NCBI GenBank assembly: GCA_046261635.1
Contig: JBHEOL010000096.1
Location: 1 to 28,145, forward strand
Source: JBHEPS01 sp046261635
Lineage (GTDB): Bacteria > Acidobacteriota > Thermoanaerobaculia > Gp7-AA8
Direction: 5' to 3'
Length of the DNA stretch: 28,145 nucleotides
Shown here: positions 6,786 through 15,525 of the stretch, piece by piece
Layout: the number at the start of each line of letters is the position of its first letter
Position numbering within the stretch: the first letter of the stretch is position 1
Program-made: the position numbers and the translations under genes
The notes under the pieces: generated by a model
Told to the model about the DNA's origin: nothing
Database searches by the model: none
Seen by the model: the letters and a program-made list of their open reading frames with translations, nothing else

Positions 6786-8034
6786 AGACGATGCGATCTC
6801 CGTCACGCCACGCCGCGGAGACGAGATTGATCCCGAAGTGGTAGACGAGGTGAAGGAAGGAGGGGGCGTCGAGGAGAACCAGGTCTGCTCGTTTCCCCGC
6901 CTCGAGAGTTCCCGTCTGCTCGGCCAGGCCGAGCGAGCTCGCGCCGTTGAGCGTGGCGGCCGTCAGCGCCTCTTCCACGGTCAGGCGCATTCTGAGTGAG
7001 GCGAGCTGAATCACCAGCTGCATCGACTCGGTCATCGACGATCCGGGGTTGCAGTCGGTCGACAGCGAGACCGCGGCGCCGGCATCGATGAGCGCTCTCC
7101 CCGGAGCGAACCGTTCGGACATCAGAAAAAGGCTCGTGGCCGGGAGGAGGTTTGCCACGGTCCCCGAGGCCGCGAGCGCGCGGATTCCGTCCTCCGAGAC
7201 GTACATCAGGTGATCGGCCGAGGCGGCTCCGACTTCCGCGGCCAGAGCGGCTCCACCCGTGTCGCTCAGCTCGTCCGCATGGATCCGCGGAGTCAATCCA
7301 TCCTTCGCTCCGGCCAGGAGAACTTCCCGCCCTTCCTCGGCTGTGTAGACGCCCCGCTCCACGAACACGTCGCAGAAGCGCGCAAGCCCGGCTCGCGCGG
7401 CCTCGGGCTGGATGAATCCGATCACTTCGTCCAGGTAAGCCCTTCGCGCGCGCGCCGATCCGCGCGCTTCCGGCGGCACTTCATGCGCGGCCAGGCAGGT
7501 GGGGACCAGCCTGACCGGGGAGCTCGGAGCGGCGGAAGCGATCGCGCGGAGCTGTTTGAGCTCGTCCTCGCGTCGCAGCCCGTACCCGCTCTTGGCCTCC
7601 GCCGTCGTCGTTCCGTGGCGCGCCATCGTCGTGCACCGGGCGAGCACCAGAGCGGTCAGCGACTCCTCGGAGGCCTGACGGGTTTCCCTGACCGTGGCGG
7701 CGATCCCGCCACCGCTCGCAGCGATCTGCTCGTAGCTCTCCCCCTGGAGACGGCGGTTGAATTCCGATTCCCGGAGACCCGCGAAAGGAAGATGCGTGTG
7801 TGAGTCGACGAATCCGGGGATCGCCGTCCCACCCTTCCCGTCGATTTCCTCGACGTTTCCGCCACGTGCCTCGGGGGGAATCTTCGATTCCGGGCCGATC
7901 CAGGCGATCCGCCCCCCGTCGATGACGATCGCGCCGTTCTGGATCACGCGGATACGGCCCATCTCGCCGCCCCGCCGGGCGTGACGGCCCGTTGGCGTGG
8001 CGATCTGGGTGAGATTTCGAATGAGGATCGGCAT
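6784..8034 (-). CDS. hutI: Imidazolonepropionase
   Basis: The 416-residue product matches HutI, the amidohydrolase that opens 4-imidazolone-5-propanoate to N-formimino-L-glutamate in histidine breakdown. Metal ligands are seen as HTH at residues 79-81 in GFVDSHTHLPFAG. Further family blocks are the GGGIAATVRETR segment, TTAEAKSGYGL, HADELSDTGGA, SADHL, and the STDCNPGSSM loop carrying the metal-binding Asp. Length fits the family. A GGAG five bases before the ATG at 8034 supports the start. No other hut gene is in the window. It follows the 2-hydroxyacid dehydrogenase gene by 28 bases on the same strand and may share its transcript. Confidence 0.93.
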   Translation of the reverse strand: MPILIRNLTQIATPTGRHARRGGEMGRIRVIQNGAIVIDGGRIAWIGPESKIPPEARGGNVEEIDGKGGTAIPGFVDSHTHLPFAGLRESEFNRRLQGESYEQIAASGGGIAATVRETRQASEESLTALVLARCTTMARHGTTTAEAKSGYGLRREDELKQLRAIASAAPSSPVRLVPTCLAAHEVPPEARGSARARRAYLDEVIGFIQPEAARAGLARFCDVFVERGVYTAEEGREVLLAGAKDGLTPRIHADELSDTGGAALAAEVGAASADHLMYVSEDGIRALAASGTVANLLPATSLFLMSERFAPGRALIDAGAAVSLSTDCNPGSSMTESMQLVIQLASLRMRLTVEEALTAATLNGASSLGLAEQTGTLEAGKRADLVLLDAPSFLHLVYHFGINLVSAAWRDGDRIV

Positions 8035-8062
8035 TGCGGCTCCGCGGCCGGCTTCCGGCCTG

Positions 8063-8998
8063 TCAGGAATGTGGCTTCTCGATGAACTCGCAGATCCGAA
8101 GATAGACCGCCCGCGAGATGGATTCCTTCGCTTCCTTCGAACAGCCGGCGACGTGTGGGGTCAGGATGAGCCGGTCACCCGAAGGCCACTCGGCTCCGGC
8201 GGGAGGCTCCTTCTCGAACACATCCATCGCGACGCCGCCGAGACGCCCGGATGAGAGCGCGGACAGGAGAGCTTCCTGATCCACGACGGCGCCGCGCGAG
8301 GTGTTGACGACGAATGCACCGGGAGGAAGTGTCCCGATGGCCTTCCGATCGACCATCCCGCGCGTCTCCGCGTTGAGCGGCACATGAAGGGTCAGAATGT
8401 CGCTCTGCCCAAGCAAAGCGTCGAGTGTCTCCACGCGCCGTGCGCCGCGCTCGCGGATCTGTTCGGAAGAGAGATACGGATCGTAGGCGGCGATCGCCAT
8501 GCCGAAACCAGAAGCGAGCTGCGACACCCTCGTGCCGACGCGCTCGATCCCGACGATTCCGAGCCGGTACCCCGAGAGCTCGCGCCGGGTCGAGCAGTCT
8601 TCGCGGATCCACTCGCCGCGCCGCACCATCCCGCTGTAAAGGGGGACCGTGCGGGTCAGCGCGATCAGGTGCCCGACCACGAGCTCGGCAACCGCGTTGG
8701 CATTCTCTCCCGGGACCCCGATGATGCGGACACCCCGGGCCGCGGCGGTATCGGCGTCGATGTTGTCCAGGCCGCTCGTTCCCTGCACGATGACCCGCAG
8801 GGAGTCGGCTCCCGCGAAGGCGGCGGGGCCGATCGTGTTGTGATGCCGGCTGACGAGAACCGAGGCCCCGGCGATCCGCGCGGCCAGCTCTGCCTCGTCC
8901 CGGCAGGGGTGGTAGTCGACATCGAACCGTCCGTCGCTCGTCAGGAGGTCGAGCAGGACCGGGTCGACGTCCGCGGCAATCAGAACGCGCGTGCGCAT
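8063..8998 (-). CDS. D-isomer-specific 2-hydroxyacid dehydrogenase (phosphoglycerate dehydrogenase-like)
   Basis: A 311-residue NAD-dependent dehydrogenase of the SerA/2-hydroxyacid family, without the regulatory ACT domain of full SerA. The catalytic trio is intact: Arg235 (NTSRGAVVD), Glu264 (FEKEPP) and His282 (LTPHVAG). The nucleotide-binding motif is unusual. Residues 150-155 read GIERVG where the family has GxGxxG, so the second Gly is Glu152. The substrate is unknown; 3-phosphoglycerate and other 2-keto acids are possible. ATG at 8998 is chosen because a -10-like TAGAAT lies just upstream and the domain begins here. The frame is open upstream to 9160, where it would overlap the divergent gene. 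Confidence 0.88.
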   Translation of the reverse strand: MRTRVLIAADVDPVLLDLLTSDGRFDVDYHPCRDEAELAARIAGASVLVSRHHNTIGPAAFAGADSLRVIVQGTSGLDNIDADTAAARGVRIIGVPGENANAVAELVVGHLIALTRTVPLYSGMVRRGEWIREDCSTRRELSGYRLGIVGIERVGTRVSQLASGFGMAIAAYDPYLSSEQIRERGARRVETLDALLGQSDILTLHVPLNAETRGMVDRKAIGTLPPGAFVVNTSRGAVVDQEALLSALSSGRLGGVAMDVFEKEPPAGAEWPSGDRLILTPHVAGCSKEAKESISRAVYLRICEFIEKPHS

Positions 8999-9008
8999 CT
9001 CGGCAGCG

Positions 9009-9014
9009 ATTCTA
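9009..9014 (-). promoter_or_regulatory. Putative -10 element for the dehydrogenase-hutI pair
   Basis: On the minus strand TAGAAT (complement of 9009-9014) is preceded by GGT and followed by CGC. It lies 10 bases before the ATG at 8998, giving a very short leader. No -35 is evident. Confidence 0.35.
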
Positions 9015-9073
9015 ACCGACGGGGAAGCAATCTCCGGCGAGCCCTCCGCGATCATGCGGTATTCTCGCTGGCG

Positions 9074-11674
9074 ATGGAGTCGGCCGCGGAACAAGGGAGC
9101 ATGAGCGCGACGAAAAAAAAGAGCGCGCGATGGCGCCGCATCGTCCGCAAGCATCGCCACGCGCTGGTCCTGTGGGGCATCGTCGTCACGCTGCTGCTCA
9201 TCCCGACGATCTTCTCGGGGCGGGTCCTCTCACCCAACGACGTCTACTACGGCCATGATCCGTGGCGAAGCCTTCGCGAGGTCGAGACCCGGAACCCTCT
9301 GTTGAGCGATCCTCCGTCGTCGTGGATGCCTCTCTGGTCTCTCGTCAAGAGCTCGCCCGAGTCGTTCCATTGGATTCCCTGGGTCGGAGGCGGGATTCCC
9401 GGTTGGGGCTCTGCCGGCGCCGCCGTGCTGTCGCCGGTCGTTCTTCTCCCGATTCTCCTCGTCCCGCTCCTATTCTCGTATCTGGCGATCGTTCTGGCGA
9501 AATTGACGGTCGGCTTCGCACTAGCCTATGGATGGCTGCGAGAAGAGCGTATGGGGCGCAGGAATGCGGCTCTCGGAGCGTTGCTCTTCTCCGCCTGCGG
9601 GGTTTATTCGGTCTGGTGGCTCTGGCAGGCGACCAACGCCACGGTTTTCTATCCGGCGGTGTTCTGGATTCTTCGGCGAGCCTGGTCGGGGCGGACGACC
9701 CCGATTCTCCTTCAGATCGGGCTTGCACTCGCTCTCGGGCTCTCCGGCTTTCCGGCAACCGCCATCTACGTCGGATGGGCGGCGTTGGCCTATGCGGGTT
9801 GGCTCGCCATTTCGACCCGGAGGATCCCCGTCGGTGAGCTTGCGAAAGGAGCGGCCGCGGTCGCGCTCGCCGTCGTGCTGGCCGCACCGCTGCTCGCACC
9901 CTTCGCGAGCTTCATCCAGCGGACCGGATACCTCGAGGGACGGGAGTCCGTCGCGGCTGCGGCGGCCGGCCGTTATCCGACCGACCACCTGTTCGCCTTC
10001 TTCGATCCGTTCCGCCTCGGTGACGCTGGGAGGGGTCTTTGGACGGGCGATGCCGCGCTCGGCATTTCGAATAATTTCAATGAGTCGACGGTCTACCTCG
10101 GGTTCATCGCGCTGCCGCTCGCCGCGATCGGCCTTTTCGCCCGCCGGCGAGACCGCTGGTTCTGGCTGGCATTCCTCGCGGTTCTGCTGCTGGTTCTCTT
10201 CGCTCCGTGGGATGGGCTGGCGAAGGTCTTCGGCTCGCTGCCTGGGATTCGGTATTCGCCGCTGCCTCGATTGAGATTTCTCCTGCCGCTGCCGGTCGCC
10301 TACCTCGCGGCTGCTGGTGCCGGGATGCTCCTCCGCAATCGCGCGAATCTCCGGCTCCTCGCCATGGGCCTTCTCGGTGCGTGGCTGGCGCTCGACCTCG
10401 GGACGTTCGCGGTCCGTTACTACCCCTTCCCGACGTTTGAGGTGGCGACCCTTCCCCGGTCGCAGACGATCGCACGGCTGCAGGCGGAGCAACCCCCGTT
10501 TCGAATCGCGCCATTTTTCGATTTTCTCTGGCCCAACTCGGCGCAGCTCGTAGGTCTCGAGGACGTCCGGAGCCATTTCGGGTCGGAAGAGCGATGGAGG
10601 CGGCTGCTGAACAGGTTCGCTCCGGGGAGCTTCGGGTCGTCGGGCACGGTCATTCAGTTCAACAGCCTCAATTTCGATTTCGAGGATCCGCTGGTCTCGT
10701 TTCTCAACATCCGGTGGTTTGCCGAGCAGCCGAGCATCGACATCCTCCGGTGGCGCATCGCCGAGCAGAGCTCGCTCAGCGAGCCGGTTGAGGGAGCGTA
10801 CCGGCTGCTTGCTGGACGGGAGCTCCGCCAGGCCATCGAGGTCGACGGGAGCCTGCAGTCCGTCGATCTCAATTTCGACGGTCCCCGTGCGTGGGCGAGT
10901 GAAGCGGCAATCGTGCTCGGCCTGATCCGCCCTGAAACCGGAGAGACGGTCTGGACCCGGAGGATCGATTTCGAGGATCTGGTCCGGCTGCCGAAGGTGT
11001 ACGTCCCGATCCGGCCCTGGGCCCGGGAGGGGAACGTGGTGATCCTGTCGATGAAGGCAGAGTCGATGGCGGCGAGCGTTCCCCGTGGAGGGAGTGGCGG
11101 AATCGCGTACGGGCTCGTGCGGTCTCCGATCATCCTGCACTCGGTCCATGAGGACGGGCGGCTGTTCGAGAACCTCGCAGCGCAGGATCGACACTTCGCG
11201 GTCTGGAGAGTGGAGTCGATGAGCTTCGACGAGTTCCTGTCCGCGCGCGAGCTGGACCTGGGTCGGGTTGCGGTCCTCACGGGCGGCAGCTCCCCGGAGA
11301 TCGCAGACACGCTCGAATCCGTTCCCGCGGCGTCGAGGCGCGTCTCGCTGCGGACGCGATGGTCGCCTGATCGCGCAGCGATTCAGACCGAGTCGGAGGC
11401 GCCTTTCCTGCTGGTGACTTCGGAGAAGATCACGCCGGAGCTCGAGATCAGGGTGGATGGAGAAATGAGGGAGGCGATCGAGGTCAACGGGATGTTCGCC
11501 GCGGTCTCGATGGAAGCCGGGACGCACGAAGTAACTCTCCAGCGGCGGATCGGGCGAGGATTCTGGCTGCCGTCTGCGGGGGCGGCCGTGGCCGTGGTGG
11601 CTCTCGTTCTGGTGGGTCGGGGGCGAGTGCGCTCGGGCCGGCGGCTCACTCCCGGCGCTCGGCGACGAAGATGA
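9074..11674 (+). CDS. YfhO-family multi-spanning membrane protein
   Basis: A large protein of 866 residues. The N-terminal half has about 12 membrane helices, the C-terminal third is mostly soluble, and one last helix precedes an arginine-rich end. The pattern and the early segment SGRVLSPNDVYYGHDPWRS resemble YfhO-type proteins, which are related to GT-C glycosyltransferases. In Gram-positive bacteria YfhO glycosylates lipoteichoic acid; here a surface-glycan role is inference. The start is unsure: ATG 9074 or ATG 9101, neither with a well-spaced ribosome binding site. An A8 run at 9113-9120 follows the second ATG and is prone to slippage. The gene is divergent from the dehydrogenase. Its last 29 bases overlap the convergent methyltransferase gene. 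Confidence 0.75.
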   Translation: MESAAEQGSMSATKKKSARWRRIVRKHRHALVLWGIVVTLLLIPTIFSGRVLSPNDVYYGHDPWRSLREVETRNPLLSDPPSSWMPLWSLVKSSPESFHWIPWVGGGIPGWGSAGAAVLSPVVLLPILLVPLLFSYLAIVLAKLTVGFALAYGWLREERMGRRNAALGALLFSACGVYSVWWLWQATNATVFYPAVFWILRRAWSGRTTPILLQIGLALALGLSGFPATAIYVGWAALAYAGWLAISTRRIPVGELAKGAAAVALAVVLAAPLLAPFASFIQRTGYLEGRESVAAAAAGRYPTDHLFAFFDPFRLGDAGRGLWTGDAALGISNNFNESTVYLGFIALPLAAIGLFARRRDRWFWLAFLAVLLLVLFAPWDGLAKVFGSLPGIRYSPLPRLRFLLPLPVAYLAAAGAGMLLRNRANLRLLAMGLLGAWLALDLGTFAVRYYPFPTFEVATLPRSQTIARLQAEQPPFRIAPFFDFLWPNSAQLVGLEDVRSHFGSEERWRRLLNRFAPGSFGSSGTVIQFNSLNFDFEDPLVSFLNIRWFAEQPSIDILRWRIAEQSSLSEPVEGAYRLLAGRELRQAIEVDGSLQSVDLNFDGPRAWASEAAIVLGLIRPETGETVWTRRIDFEDLVRLPKVYVPIRPWAREGNVVILSMKAESMAASVPRGGSGGIAYGLVRSPIILHSVHEDGRLFENLAAQDRHFAVWRVESMSFDEFLSARELDLGRVAVLTGGSSPEIADTLESVPAASRRVSLRTRWSPDRAAIQTESEAPFLLVTSEKITPELEIRVDGEMREAIEVNGMFAAVSMEAGTHEVTLQRRIGRGFWLPSAGAAVAVVALVLVGRGRVRSGRRLTPGARRRR

Positions 11675-12407
11675 ACTGATAGCCGAGCAGCGAGGGCCAC
11701 ATCCGCGTCAGGCCGATCAGGATGCGCTCGAGCAGCGATAGAATCGGGCCGGGAACGAAAGGAAAGACGAGCCGAATCGGAACGATGGACGCTCGTTCGG
11801 CGAGGATCGTCAAGCCTGCTCCCTCCAGTTCGCGGCGCGCCGTGCGTCGGGTGTAGAACCTCAGGTGCGTCGCGTCGAGGATTCCGCGGTCCGAGTATTC
11901 GAATCTCCCCACGAGAACCGACGCTCGAATGGCGAGGTTCGCAACGTTGGGCACCGAGATGAAGACGCGTCCGCCCTGGTTCATGCCGTCCAGGGCCTTG
12001 TCGAGCAGGCGGCCCGGGTACTTCATGTGCTCGAGGACGTCCGCCATGACGATCGCGTCCGCGCCGGAAGGGACGCGGGGGATCTGCTCGAGGTCGGCGA
12101 TGATGACGCGATCGAAGCGCCTCCAGAGTGAGCCGATGTTCTCGAGAATGTACTCACAGGCGATCGTACGGGCGAAGTGGTTCCTGACGGCAGCGCCCAG
12201 CTCTCCGCCGAAGGCGCCGAGGTCGAGCAGGACCCCGCCACGCGGCGCGTGGGCGCGGATGAGATCGATCAGGATTCGATGGCTGCTGCCCGCGAAGTCC
12301 TTGAACTCGTAAACGTGCCCTTTGTAACTCGGGCGTGATTGTCCGCCGCCCGGTTTAGTGCCGTGCTGGGGAGGGTCCGTTACTGCGACGGAGTTTGAAG
12401 GCGGCAT
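11646..12407 (-). CDS. Class I SAM-dependent methyltransferase
   Basis: A 253-residue protein with a Rossmann-type SAM-binding domain. Motif I is VLLDLGAFGGELG (residues 59-71), the acidic strand end is IIADLEQIP, and a methyltransferase_11/23-like DVLEHM motif follows. The C-terminal part has hydrophobic segments (LVFPFVPGPILSLLERIL) often seen in methyltransferases of surface-polysaccharide clusters. The substrate is unknown. The gene lies 18 bases after the lptD stop and is probably its downstream operon partner. No clear ribosome binding site precedes the ATG at 12407, so the first 25 or so low-complexity residues are uncertain. Its 3' end overlaps the YfhO-like gene. Confidence 0.85.
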   Translation of the reverse strand: MPPSNSVAVTDPPQHGTKPGGGQSRPSYKGHVYEFKDFAGSSHRILIDLIRAHAPRGGVLLDLGAFGGELGAAVRNHFARTIACEYILENIGSLWRRFDRVIIADLEQIPRVPSGADAIVMADVLEHMKYPGRLLDKALDGMNQGGRVFISVPNVANLAIRASVLVGRFEYSDRGILDATHLRFYTRRTARRELEGAGLTILAERASIVPIRLVFPFVPGPILSLLERILIGLTRMWPSLLGYQFIFVAERRE

Positions 12408-12425
12408 AGGGGGCGAATCCCGCGA

Positions 12426-14615
12426 TCAGAAGAAACTTCCGAGAGACCCGGGGAGGTTGATGGGGATGCTGCCGACGTTCTTGAGGTCGATCGACAGTCT
12501 GAAGTCTCGATCGCGCCGCGGCGCGCCGGTCCGATATTCGAGAAAGTCCCGGAACTCGAAGCCGACGTTGTAGCACGAAGCATTGAATCGAGCGAAATAG
12601 CGCTGTTCGAGGAACTCCTCGCGCTCGGCGTCGTAGTTGACGGTGGCGTCGAGCCGAAGCCGGTCTTTCCAGAGCGGAATGCCCGTCCCGATGCGGAATT
12701 GGCTGGAATCCCCCGCGGTGGCTCCCGGGGGCGCGAACCTCGAGAACCAGTTGAAATTCAGATAGCGGTTTCCTCCGGCGCCGACGAGGTTGGCCGACAG
12801 GTTCACCTGGTCGATCTGATCGGTCACATTCCCGAAGACGACGTCGGCGTCGAGCAGAAGCGACTGATACGGATTGACGTGAACGTTCAACGTGAGCGGG
12901 GTCGTGTCCGTCTCGACCCGTTGTCCGCCCACGAACTGGGTGTAGGGATCGGCCAGAGACATCGTCTGGCGGAGGCCGATCGACATGACTTCGCGCGCAT
13001 TGCCACCTTCGTCGCTCGACTTGGCGATCAGCCGGTTCACGAGAGCGTACTCGATCGACTCCCTGACGAGCGGCAGGTAGGGCGTGTCGACCGTGTCGAA
13101 TCGAATGACCTGGCTCTGGTCGTCGACCTCGCTCGTGTACAGGTAACGGACGCGCGGTTCGATGACGTGCTTGAAGCGCGAGAACCCCCCGAGCTCGCGG
13201 TTGAAGATCCGCGAAAGGGAAGGGCCCACCATCTCGACCTGTCCCTGCATGTACTCGCGCGAGAGCGACTCGTCCAGGACCTCGAATGTGCTGGGATCGC
13301 GGCTGGCCGTGTACCAGGTTTCGCGTAGCGAGATCTGCGGCTTGACCGAGATCCAGCTCGGTGTGCGCAGCTGCAGGGAAAGGGTCGGGAAAATGTCGCC
13401 GCGGAAATACTCGCCCGCCAAGCTGCTCCGGAGATGCGCGGCCGAGCTTTCCATGGAGTAATAAAGCGGCGTCCCTCCCACCCTGGTCGGGTAGATCGCG
13501 AACTGGACCGACGGAAGCTGCTCGAACGTCTCGGACGCTTCGCGTGAGAAGAACTGCTCGCGCCGGTCCGCTCGGATATTCAGGGAGTAGTTGTCCTTGT
13601 TCTTGGCCAGGTACGCCGCCGAATAGATGCTCGAGATGGACGTGATCTCGAAGCTCCGTTCGTAGAAGCGAAAAAACTCCAGGTCGGAGAAGTCGTGGAT
13701 ATCGACGACGCCGCGAAACCCTCCCGGGAGATCTTCCTGGCGGTGCGTGTAGTCGTAACGCCACTGGATCTCGTTGTCGAAATCCGGATCCGTGACCGCG
13801 TAGGCCGCCAGCTCTCCCTTGATGTCCACCGTCGGAACGTACCTGGTGTTCACCCCGAGCCCGTAGTATCCCTCGGTGTGGAGGTCGGTTGAGAGTGTGA
13901 CGTCGGCCGACTGGCCGAGCGGAATGAAATACGAGGTTCCAAGGTACGAGCCGAGCCGGCTGCGGAATCCGAGTTTCGGCATCAGGAATCCCCGCGCCCG
14001 GTCCTGCTTGGTGGGGAAGACCATGTATGGAGTCCACAGCACGGGCAGCTTGCCGGCCTTGAACGAGACATCATGCAGTCGCGCGTAGTCGTCCAGCGTG
14101 ATTTCTCCCCGGTCGACCACGAACGACCAGGAAGGATCATCGATGTCGCACGAGGTGAAAACCCCTTCCGTGAGTCGATAGGTGTCGGAGGAGATCTTTT
14201 CGATCTTTTTTCCCCGGAAGTAAATCGAGGGCTCGAAGGAGCCGGTGGCGTCGAACAGCGTGCCCGTTTCCGTCGACAGGTTGTAGACCATCCGCTGGGC
14301 GGTGAGGCGCCGTGTGCCCTGGTCCATGATCACATTGCCATCGGCCAGAACGTCGGCCGTTCTCTCGTTCCATGTGATCTGGTCCGCTCGTATCGTGAGA
14401 TCGGCGTACACGATCCGGACGTTGCCCGTCAGGATGTAGTACTCGCCCTGCTGGATCTGCTGGTTGTCGGCGGTCCAGTTGATGCTCCCGCCCGCGTCCT
14501 TGACCTTGAACTCGAAGCTGAACCTCCCGCTCTCGGCCGTCTGGGCGGCGAGTCGTGGGGGAGCGACAGCGAAGGCCAGGGCGATGGCGATGAGAGCGGA
14601 CGCGAATCTCGGCAT
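12426..14615 (-). CDS. lptD: LPS-assembly protein LptD
   Basis: A 729-residue outer-membrane protein that, with LptE, inserts lipopolysaccharide into the outer leaflet. Residues 1-25 are a signal peptide ending in RLAAQ. An OstA/LptA-like beta-jellyroll follows (GNVRIVYADLTIRADQITWN, then DGNVIMDQGTRRLTAQRM, cited as landmarks near residues 60-115). The LptD signature TSCDIDDPSWSF comes next, before a long beta-barrel domain with alternating aromatic strands. The protein ends in Phe (GSFF), as barrel proteins often do. Only two cysteines are evident, that one and CYN near the C-terminus, fewer than the four of E. coli. ATG at 14615 begins the signal peptide and has AAGGGA ten bases upstream. 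It follows an unknown membrane-protein gene by 7 bases. Confidence 0.92.
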   Translation of the reverse strand: MPRFASALIAIALAFAVAPPRLAAQTAESGRFSFEFKVKDAGGSINWTADNQQIQQGEYYILTGNVRIVYADLTIRADQITWNERTADVLADGNVIMDQGTRRLTAQRMVYNLSTETGTLFDATGSFEPSIYFRGKKIEKISSDTYRLTEGVFTSCDIDDPSWSFVVDRGEITLDDYARLHDVSFKAGKLPVLWTPYMVFPTKQDRARGFLMPKLGFRSRLGSYLGTSYFIPLGQSADVTLSTDLHTEGYYGLGVNTRYVPTVDIKGELAAYAVTDPDFDNEIQWRYDYTHRQEDLPGGFRGVVDIHDFSDLEFFRFYERSFEITSISSIYSAAYLAKNKDNYSLNIRADRREQFFSREASETFEQLPSVQFAIYPTRVGGTPLYYSMESSAAHLRSSLAGEYFRGDIFPTLSLQLRTPSWISVKPQISLRETWYTASRDPSTFEVLDESLSREYMQGQVEMVGPSLSRIFNRELGGFSRFKHVIEPRVRYLYTSEVDDQSQVIRFDTVDTPYLPLVRESIEYALVNRLIAKSSDEGGNAREVMSIGLRQTMSLADPYTQFVGGQRVETDTTPLTLNVHVNPYQSLLLDADVVFGNVTDQIDQVNLSANLVGAGGNRYLNFNWFSRFAPPGATAGDSSQFRIGTGIPLWKDRLRLDATVNYDAEREEFLEQRYFARFNASCYNVGFEFRDFLEYRTGAPRRDRDFRLSIDLKNVGSIPINLPGSLGSFF

Positions 14616-14622
14616 TGGGGGC

Positions 14623-15525
14623 TTATCCCTTGACCGCGATTGTATCCGACGGGCCGGCCCCGTCGCCGGCGCGTCCCGCGTCCGAAAGGAACTCAATCTC
14701 GCGGATCACCCGGAGGGTCTCCGCGAGTTGCATGCGAAGCTTCATGACCTCCAGTTGCCGAAGTCTCGCCTGACGCTCGTCGAGCGAGCGCTGCCGGCGT
14801 TTTTCGAGCGCGAGCGCCCAGGCGAGTCGGACCACCTTCCGATTGGCCTCGGCACTCATCCCTCGTGGAATCATTCGTCGGACCGGATGCGCGATCCGCG
14901 CCGCCAGAGTGGTGTCGAGGAGTCCCAGTGCCGCCTCCTCCCGCAGCTCCGAGGCGACCGCCCAGGACCGCCAGAAGACCGATCCGGCCGCCGTCAGCGC
15001 GACCAACGCGGCGAGGGTGGAGACGACCGTGAGCGGATCGGCGACCTCGGGAACCCGCTGGCCCGCCAGCGCGGCGGCCAGCGCGGCGATCAGAGTCACG
15101 CCCTGGGTCGCGGCCGCCGGAGTCGATCGCCCGATCAGCGCTGCTGCCACCGCCCCCGAAACGACTCCCGACAGGAACAGCGCAATCAGCACCCTCAGTG
15201 GCGCATGAGCGCCGAGGATCAGCGGCAGGCCGAACCCGACGGCGACGACCCCTCCCGTGAGGATGCCGTCGAACACGTCGTGCTCTCCGGCCCGGCGGCT
15301 GACGAGAATTACGGCCGTGCCCACCAGCACACCAGGCACGATCGCCGTCAGCTCGGGCCTGAGCCACGGCCCGATCAGGAATGCGGCGATACCCCCTCCC
15401 ATACCGGTCAGCAGGGAGCGGACCAGCCAGGCCGGGATCGCATCGTCGAGATCCTTCAGATAGCGGGCGGCCGCGAAAACCAGCGGGATCGCGAGCAGGA
15501 GGGCGAATGCGTAGAGGTGATTCAT
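14623..15525 (-). CDS. Unrecognised membrane protein with C-terminal coiled coil
   Basis: A 300-residue protein I cannot assign to a family. It begins MNHLYAFALLLAIPLVFAA. Hydrophobic segments continue to about residue 190: IPAWLVRSLLTGMGGGIAAFLIG, ELTAIVPGVLVGTAVIL, GGVVAVGFGLPLILG and several Ala/Val-rich helices. The last 100 residues are soluble, with a charged helix pattern (LALEKRRQRSLDERQARL and onwards) suggesting a coiled coil. The ATG at 15525 overlaps the ribF stop (ATGA), and the gene ends 7 bases before lptD. It is therefore probably co-translated with both. The position suggests an envelope role, but that is guilt by association. Confidence 0.8.
   Translation of the reverse strand: MNHLYAFALLLAIPLVFAAARYLKDLDDAIPAWLVRSLLTGMGGGIAAFLIGPWLRPELTAIVPGVLVGTAVILVSRRAGEHDVFDGILTGGVVAVGFGLPLILGAHAPLRVLIALFLSGVVSGAVAAALIGRSTPAAATQGVTLIAALAAALAGQRVPEVADPLTVVSTLAALVALTAAGSVFWRSWAVASELREEAALGLLDTTLAARIAHPVRRMIPRGMSAEANRKVVRLAWALALEKRRQRSLDERQARLRQLEVMKLRMQLAETLRVIREIEFLSDAGRAGDGAGPSDTIAVKG

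Noticed and set aside
8384..9073. Upstream extension of the YfhO-like frame
   Set aside because: It lies opposite the dehydrogenase gene and lacks membrane or family features; the likely protein starts at 9074 or 9101.
9521..11527. Long open frame on the minus strand inside the YfhO-like gene (668 codons)
   Set aside because: Composition is dominated by Arg, Pro, Glu and Asp, as expected opposite a high-GC gene. The plus-strand frame has clear membrane segments.
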